Shown: in pieces, positions 58,076 to 64,000 of the stretch
Layout: each line of letters starts with the position of its first letter
Numbering within the stretch: the first letter of the stretch is position 1
From: Deinococcus radiophilus
GTDB taxonomy: Bacteria > Deinococcota > Deinococci > Deinococcales > Deinococcaceae
NCBI RefSeq assembly: GCF_020889625.1
Contig: NZ_CP086380.1
Coordinates: 1,135,001 to 1,199,000, forward strand
DNA: 64,000 nucleotides
Direction of reading: 5' to 3'
Translations under genes and position numbers: made by a program
The notes under the pieces: model-generated
Seen by the model: only the letters and a program-made list of their open reading frames with translations
Told to the model about the DNA's origin: nothing
Database searches by the model: none

Positions 58076-60982
58076 ATGACCCTGACCCTTCCCAAACTTC
58101 CCCAACCCGGCCAGCGCCTGGGCCGCTACCTCACCGAAGAAGTCCACGACCTGCCGGAAATGCAGGGCACGCTGGTGCTGCTGCGCCACGAGAACGGCGC
58201 CCGCCACGCCCACGTGCAGCGTGAGGACGACAACCTGGCCTTCGGCGTCACCTTTCCGACTGTGCCGCAAGATTCCAGCGGCGTGGCACATATCCTCGAA
58301 CACAACGTGCTGATGGGCAGTCAGCGTTACCCAGTGGCCGATCCCTTTTTCACCATGATTCCCCGGTCACTCAGCACCTTCATGAACGCCATGACCGCCG
58401 CCGACTGGACGACCTACCCCTTTTCCACCCGCAACCGCACCGACTTTTTCAACCTGCTCTCGGTGTATCTGGACGCGACCTTTTTCCCGCTGCTGCGCCG
58501 CGAGAGCTTCCTGCAGGACGGCTGGCGACTGGAACATGAGGTGGCCGGCGACCCCAGCAGCCCGCTGAGGCTGGGCGGTGTGGTCTACAACGAGATGAAA
58601 GGCGCGATGGCGACGCCTGGCAGTGTGCTGTTCCGGGCGTTCGGCAAGGCGCTGTATCCGGACCTGACCTACGCCAACAACTCTGGCGGGCAGCCCTCGG
58701 CCATTCCCACGCTGACGTATGAGGGAATGAAGGCCTTTCACGCGGCGCATTATCACCCATCCAACGCCTACTTTTATTCTTACGGCACCCTACCGCTGGA
58801 GGAAGTGCTGGACGCGATCGAGGAACAGGTCATGAGCCGTTTCGAGGCCCAGACACTGGATGTCAGCATCCCCGATCAGCCCCCCTTCAACGCGCCGCGC
58901 CGCGAGGAGGTGTTCTACGCCGGCAGCGACCTGGAACGCGGCTCGCAGGTGGCGGTGGGCTGGAAGCTGGGGCCAGTCTCGGACCCCCGTGAGAACCTGC
59001 GCTGGAGCGTGTTGAGCGACATCCTGCTGGGAAACCCTGCCGCACCGCTGATGCAACCACTGATCGATTCGGACCTGGGCACCTCGCTGGCCGATGTAAG
59101 TGGCTACCGTGACTCGTACCGTGAAGGTGCGTTTGCGGCGGGCCTCAAGGGACTGCCGCTGGGTCAGACCGAAGCCGTCGAGGCACTGGTGCTGGAAACG
59201 CTGCGCCAGATTGCCGAGGAGGGCATTGACCCGGAGCTGATCGAAAGCAGCTTGCACGGCTTCGAGCTGAGCAGCCGCGAGGTGAGCAACGCTGGCTTTC
59301 CGTATGGCCTGGGCGTGATGTTCGGGATGGTCGGCAGTTGGATGTATGGCGGCAACCCGGCAGGGGCGCTGCGGCTGGAGCCGGAGCTGACTCGCCTACG
59401 CGCAGACCTGAAAGCCGGGCCGGTGTTCGAGCCGATGCTCTGTGAACTGCTGGGCAACCCCCACCGCGTGACCCTGACCCTGACACCCGACCCTGAGCTG
59501 ACTGCCCGTACCGAGGCCGAGGAACGGGAGCAGGTGGCCGGGATGGCGGCTGCCCTGGACGACGCCGGACGCGCCCGTATCCTGGCCGACAGCGCCGCGC
59601 TGGAAACTTGGCAAGCGCAGGAGCCGGACGAGTCCGTGCTGCCCTCACTGGGTCTGGATGACGTGACCCGCCACCTGCCGCGCCCTGACTATGGCGAAGA
59701 GCATCTGGGCAGCGTTACCCTCGGCCGGATTCCCCAGCCCACTGGGAGCCTGACCTATCTGGACGTGCAAACCCGCCTGCCGGAGTTGACCCAGGCACAG
59801 ATTCAGGCGCTGCCGCTCTACGCCGCCTTCGTGACCAAATCGGGAGCTGCTGAACGTGACTACTTGGCCCTGGCCCGCCGGATTGAGGCCGTCACCGGGG
59901 GCATCGGTGCCAGTGTGGGCGTGGGGCACGCGCCGGGTAGCCTAGACAACGTACGCCTGTCGCTGACGGTGAGTGGCAAGGCCCTGGCCCGCAACGATGA
60001 ACATCTGCGCGACCTGCTGCGCGATCTGCTGGAAGAGCCGCAGTTCACCGACGCCCGAATGCGCCAACTGCTGGGCCAGCGCTACGCCGCCCTCAAGAGC
60101 AGTGTGGTGAGCGCGGGCAACGCCTACGCCGAACGCCTCGCGGCCGCACAGGTGAGCCGCGCCGGAGCCCTGCAGGAAAGCATGAGCGGCCTGACCAGCC
60201 TGGAACGCATTAAGGCCCTGACCACCCCGGACGCTGACCTCACCAAGTTGCTGGGTACCTTCGGCGAGATTACCGCCCTGCTGCCACGCGGCGAAACGCT
60301 GCTGGCCCTGACCGCCACCCCGCAGGACGTGGGGCTGGACCTGAATTCGCTGGCCCAGGTCTTTGCTCAGGAAGGACATACCGCGCAGCCGGACACCCTG
60401 CTGCTGGGGCACCAACCCCAGGCCCGCGTGACCGATTCGCCAGTCAATTTCAATGCCGTGGCCTGGCAGACTGTTCCCTTTGCCCATCCCGACAGCCCGG
60501 CACTCCTGGTGCTGACCCGTTTGCTGCGCAGCGAATACCTGCTGGGCGAAATCCGCGAGAAGGGCGGGGCATATGGGGCCGGCGCCAGCCTGGACAGCCG
60601 CGCCGGGGTCTTCACGCTCAGCAGTTACCGTGACCCTCAGCTGGGACGCACTTTTGAGGTGTTTGCGGGCATTCCTGAATTTCTGGCGAGCGGCAAGCTG
60701 AAAGCCAACCACCTCACCGAAGCCATCTTGGGGTCCAGCAAAACCCTGGACCCACTGACCAGCCCCGACACCGTGGGCCGGATGCGCTTCTTTGGCGATC
60801 ATGCAGGCTTCAGCACCGAGGTCAAGGAAGACTACCTGGCCCGGCTGCTGACTGTGACCCTGGAAGACGTGAACCGGGTGGCGGGGGCGTACCTGACGCC
60901 AGACAAGGCTGCCTATGCCACTGTGACAGGCAAGGACCCCGCCCAGGACGGCGGCTTCGACTGGGTGGTCAAGGAGATTTAA
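58076..60982 (+). CDS. M16C-family peptidase (presequence-protease-like)
   Basis: A zinc metalloprotease of 968 residues with four M16 half-domains, similar to presequence protease/Cym1 and bacterial insulinase-like enzymes that degrade peptides in a closed chamber. The inverted zinc motif HILEH is at residues 72-76, and the distal Glu lies in VVYNEMKGAMATP. The second half has IREKGGAYGAGASLDSRAG, the conserved RxxxxY substrate-binding region. There is no signal peptide, so it is cytoplasmic. TACCAT lies 6 nt before ATG 58076. Confidence 0.92.
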   Translation: MTLTLPKLPQPGQRLGRYLTEEVHDLPEMQGTLVLLRHENGARHAHVQREDDNLAFGVTFPTVPQDSSGVAHILEHNVLMGSQRYPVADPFFTMIPRSLSTFMNAMTAADWTTYPFSTRNRTDFFNLLSVYLDATFFPLLRRESFLQDGWRLEHEVAGDPSSPLRLGGVVYNEMKGAMATPGSVLFRAFGKALYPDLTYANNSGGQPSAIPTLTYEGMKAFHAAHYHPSNAYFYSYGTLPLEEVLDAIEEQVMSRFEAQTLDVSIPDQPPFNAPRREEVFYAGSDLERGSQVAVGWKLGPVSDPRENLRWSVLSDILLGNPAAPLMQPLIDSDLGTSLADVSGYRDSYREGAFAAGLKGLPLGQTEAVEALVLETLRQIAEEGIDPELIESSLHGFELSSREVSNAGFPYGLGVMFGMVGSWMYGGNPAGALRLEPELTRLRADLKAGPVFEPMLCELLGNPHRVTLTLTPDPELTARTEAEEREQVAGMAAALDDAGRARILADSAALETWQAQEPDESVLPSLGLDDVTRHLPRPDYGEEHLGSVTLGRIPQPTGSLTYLDVQTRLPELTQAQIQALPLYAAFVTKSGAAERDYLALARRIEAVTGGIGASVGVGHAPGSLDNVRLSLTVSGKALARNDEHLRDLLRDLLEEPQFTDARMRQLLGQRYAALKSSVVSAGNAYAERLAAAQVSRAGALQESMSGLTSLERIKALTTPDADLTKLLGTFGEITALLPRGETLLALTATPQDVGLDLNSLAQVFAQEGHTAQPDTLLLGHQPQARVTDSPVNFNAVAWQTVPFAHPDSPALLVLTRLLRSEYLLGEIREKGGAYGAGASLDSRAGVFTLSSYRDPQLGRTFEVFAGIPEFLASGKLKANHLTEAILGSSKTLDPLTSPDTVGRMRFFGDHAGFSTEVKEDYLARLLTVTLEDVNRVAGAYLTPDKAAYATVTGKDPAQDGGFDWVVKEI

Positions 60983-60994
60983 GCCTGGAAACAG

Positions 60995-61023
60995 CGGTGG
61001 GGACCACGTCATGGCCCCCACCG
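60995..61023 (+). terminator. Hairpin after the M16 peptidase gene
   Basis: CGGTGGGG (60995-61002) pairs with CCCCACCG (61016-61023), and the weak T-rich tail TTCGCATCTTT follows. Probably a terminator. The stretch to 61226 shows no gene. Confidence 0.6.
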
Positions 61024-61237
61024 TTCGCATCTTTAGCCGCGTAGCCATCTCCGGTCAGCCGACATCCAAAGCACATGGGGATAGCCTGGTCAGACACTTC
61101 AACCAGCGGCATCCCCCACCTTTCAGTTGTTAGACATCAGTAGGAAAAGCGTCACCATCCGCTGTAAATTCTTTAAGACTTGCTCCATATGTAGCAGAAT
61201 TCAGATGCCAGTGACGCCCCTGACCGTAAGATGAAAT

Positions 61238-63670
61238 ATGGTCCCGTTTTCTTCCAATTTGCCTACGACGGCTGACCTGACCGGACGCTTGGCACGCAGC
61301 TACGTCACCCATGCTGGGTGACCCCGAACGGGCCAGAAAAGAGATGCTGGAAGTATTGGAGCAGGCCCGGGAGATGGGCACTCTGGCACAGGAAATTGAC
61401 GCCCTGCTCAAACTGGCCAGCTGTGACTTCCTGCAGGGCCGCTATGAACACCTGATGGTTCTCTCCGAAGAGGGCCTGCAAAAAAGCCGGGCCGCCTACC
61501 TGACGCAACTGGAAGCCATGTCGCTGAACATGTTGGGACTGGGCGCACAGCGACTGGGGCACCTGGAACAGGCCATGCGTTATCTGCTGGACTGTCTGCG
61601 GCTGGGCCAGCAACTGATGAACGAAGAAGCCATAACGGTGGCCCTGGGTAACATGGCGACGGTCTACAGCACCCTGGGCCACCATGAAATGGCGCTGCGG
61701 CTGACTGAACAGTCCCTGGAAATCTCGCAGAAGATCGCCTTCGTGCCGTTTACCGCCAACATGCTGGCAAATCTGGCGCAAGCACACTTTGACCTGGGCA
61801 ACCATGAGCAGGCACTGGGCATGGCGAAGGAAGCCATTGGGTTTGCGCATAACAATGCGATGTCCCGCTTCGAGTGTTATGCGCGCGTCACCCTGACCGA
61901 TACGCTGCTGGCCCTGGGGCGTGCCCAGGCCGCCTGCCGGGTCTCACAGTCGGGCTTGCGGGTGGCCCGCTGGGCCATGGACGCCGAAGGCGAGTCGCTG
62001 CTGTACTGGGGCATAGGCAAGGCCAAGCTGGCCCTTGGAGAACTGGACAAGGCACAGGAATATCTACAAGTCAGCCTGGACTTCGCAGTGCAGGCCAAGA
62101 GCCCGACCCAGGAACTGGACGTGCAGGAAACGCGTCTGGCACTGGCCGCTGCACAGGGCGATGCGGCACTGGCCACCCAGATCGGAGAGCGCATCACCAA
62201 GCTCAAGGACCAGTTGTACAGCTCAGACGTGCAGCAGGTCGTGCAGTCACTGACTGCACAGCTCCATCAGCAACTGAACCCTGGGACCACGGCAGCCATC
62301 TTGCCCTGGGACGCCGAATTGATGGAACTGACCCGCACCCTCAAGCGGGCCAACATGAGTCTGGCGCACCGCGCCGCGCATGAACCACTGACTGGTGCGC
62401 TTAATCGGCCACACTTTCAGTTGAGGATGCAAAAACAGCTGGATTCGCTGCAGCCAGGCGACTTGCTTGGAGTGATCGTCTGCAGCCTGGATCACATGAA
62501 GACCATCAATGAACTGTTCGGCCAGAGCGTAGGCGACGCCCTGCTCGTCTCAGCCGTACACCGCCTGCGGGAAACTCTGCGCTCCGGCGACCTGGTGGGC
62601 CGCCTGGGCAGTGACGAGTTCGTGATCATGCTGAATTTCATGGCGCAGGAGGAGGACCTGGAACACGTCATGCACAAGGTGCTGCACGCCTTACGGCAGC
62701 CGTTCGAAATCAGAGATCAACTGATTCACATCACCGCCTCACTGGGAGGTGTGGTTGTCCCACGTGACGGTCAGATGGTTGAAGCCCTGTTCAAAAATGC
62801 CGAGTTGACGGTGCAAAAAGTCAAAGCGGGCGGAATGGAGCACAGGTCTTTCATGCCGACCTGAGTGCCGCCGAGCAGCGAAAGCGTCTGCTGGGCTATG
62901 ACTTACGCGAGGCCGTCGAGCAATCCGAGCTGGTCTTGCACTATCAACCACAATTTCAGCTGCCGGACAATACCCTGCGTGGCTTTGAAGCGTTGGTCCG
63001 CTGGCAACACCCGCAACTTGGTTTGCTGGGGCCGGACCAGTTTATTCCTCTAGCAGAGGAAACACGTCTGATCCTGGATATCGGGGACTGGGTGCTGCGT
63101 GAAGCCTGCCGTCAGGCCGTGCTCTGGAAACTTGCCTGACCGGGGTCTGCGCATCGGAATGTCTCGGCCCTGCAATTCAGCCAGCCGAGCTTTGTGCAGG
63201 AGGTTGCTGCCGCACTGGTCGCCACGGGACTGAGCGGAAGTGCCCTGGAACTGGAACTCACCGAAAGTATGGTTCATGGTGATCAGGAACTGGCGGTCAC
63301 CCACTTGGCCGCCCTGGATGAACTGGGGGTCAGTGTCGCGCTAGACGATTTCGGTACCGGGTTCTCCAGTCTGAATATGCTGCATAATCTCCCCTTCCAC
63401 GTCCTCAAAATTGACCGAGGCTTTCTACGCGACCTGCACCCGAACGGCCTCAACTACGCCAGAGCCCGCACGCTCATTGAAGTGACGATCAGCCTGGCAC
63501 ACATCATAAACATGGCCGTGGTGGCCGAAGGTGTAGAGGCCGAATAGCAGCTACAACTACTCAATGAGCTGGGCTGTGATCAGGCACAGGGGTATTTGCT
63601 GGGCCGCCCAGTCCCCGCCACCGAAGCCGAACGGCTGCTGACCAGTTTGGATGGACAGCGAACCGGTTAA
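61238..63670 (+). pseudogene. TPR-GGDEF-EAL cyclic-di-GMP signalling protein, broken at four places
   Basis: The remains of a protein of about 800 residues: N-terminal TPR repeats, a degenerate GGDEF domain (RLGSDEF) and an EAL phosphodiesterase domain with its motifs still readable (FEALVRW, ELTES, DDFGTG, VLKIDRGF, AEGVEAE). TAAGAT lies 5 nt before ATG 61238. The lesions are: an extra G in the GGG at 61316-61318; a lost base near 62838-62843 between GGDEF and EAL; a local scramble with TGA at 63137; and TAG at 63545 in place of a Gln codon. The frame then continues to TAA at 63668-63670. Fragments could still be made (61311-62864 is open), but no full protein. Confidence 0.88.
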
Positions 63671-63700
63671 CCAGCGAGAGCAACTCAACATATGGTGGCT

Positions 63701-64000
63701 CTACTGCAAATCTTTGATCAGCGCTTTCATCTCGGCGATTTCACGCCGCTGGGCTTCTATGATTTCGCCGGCCAGTTCGCGCACGCGGGGGTCTTGCAGC
63801 TGCGCGCGCTCACTGGTCAAGATGGCGATGGAGTGGTGCGGAATCATCGCCCGCATCCAGGCCACGTCACCGACAGTCGCCTGCGAGCGCACCAGCCACA
63901 GCCCGCCCAAAAACAGGGCCGCGCTGCCAAGGTAAATCGCCATGTTCTTGGCCCGGTCCTGATACATGCCGCGCATAAACAGCAGCATGACCGTGGCCAT
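63701..64000 (-). CDS. DUF305 membrane protein, C-terminal part (5' end outside window)
   Basis: The last 99 codons of a DUF305-family protein; the frame is open to the window edge. Two hydrophobic segments (MLLFMRGMY and YLGSAALFLGGLWLV) are followed by the family core VAWMRAMIPHHSIAILTSER and ELAGEIIEAQRREIAEMKAL. The HH pair in MIPHH is conserved. DUF305 proteins are often linked with copper handling, but function is not established and no copper gene is visible here. Confidence 0.88.
   Translation of the reverse strand: MATVMLLFMRGMYQDRAKNMAIYLGSAALFLGGLWLVRSQATVGDVAWMRAMIPHHSIAILTSERAQLQDPRVRELAGEIIEAQRREIAEMKALIKDLQ

Noticed and set aside
62865..63547. Separate genes for the EAL fragments
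   Set aside because: The pieces fit one EAL domain in order and share the frame, so they are parts of one broken gene rather than two small genes.

Overview
The window is high-GC bacterial chromosome from the Deinococcus-Thermus group, most likely Deinococcus. The evidence is the gene content (a WHy/LEA14 lipoprotein, a polyphosphate-glucokinase-like ROK kinase, HemQ, preQ1 synthesis, homodimeric PDH E1 with a two-lipoyl E2, FtsK with a long central region) and the promoter style. About thirty genes have a TANNNT -10 box 5 to 9 nt before the start codon, as expected of leaderless mRNAs, which are known to be common in Deinococcus. I see no insertion sequence, prophage, CRISPR array, rRNA or tRNA.

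Layout. 1-8.9 kb: the end of a chloramphenicol acetyltransferase, metG, purB, two envelope genes, a WHy lipoprotein, bioY, a GNAT gene and birA. 9-12.5 kb: a Fur-family regulator translationally coupled to a membrane protein, an HNH nuclease, a WGxxGxxG secreted protein and a patatin. 12.6-17.3 kb: aceE-aceF. 17.6-20.1 kb: a LysR gene, pyrD and a small acidic protein. 20.2-22.6 kb: the complete GTP-derived preQ1 branch queF-queD-queE-queC behind a structured leader. 22.6-24.3 kb: khpA-rimM-trmD. 24.4-29.1 kb: a Gfo/Idh/MocA oxidoreductase, an aminotransferase, truB, a secreted protein and a TetR regulator. 29.1-36 kb: ftsK divergent from a JAMM protease and CDF exporter, a VOC protein, rpmI-rplT and ppgK. 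36-42.5 kb: an amidohydrolase, a P1B-4 metal ATPase under a Fur-like operator, a decayed haem-binding gene, a small hydrophilic protein and two TPR proteins. 42.6-51.6 kb: dtd-DUF1844, a type III PKS, a secreted acidic protein, an aldo/keto reductase, a nitroreductase, an ornithine-cyclodeaminase-like gene, ndk, an AI-2E permease, a VOC protein and hemQ. 51.7-55.8 kb: two tandem oligopeptide-binding lipoproteins. 56-64 kb: hslO, pyrF, an M16 protease, a TPR-GGDEF-EAL pseudogene and the end of a DUF305 gene.

Most genes are housekeeping and singly transcribed. Clear operons are queFDEC, khpA-rimM-trmD, aceEF, rpmI-rplT, DUF1844-dtd, fur plus its membrane partner, and JAMM-CDF. The most interesting signals are regulatory or decay signals: the genome-wide leaderless signature, a possible preQ1-sensing pseudoknot before queF, a Fur-type box on the P1B-4 ATPase promoter, palindromes at the peptide-binding duplicates, and two genes broken by several independent lesions. 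I did not find a clear, wholly new multi-gene system. The queF leader is the best candidate for something undescribed.
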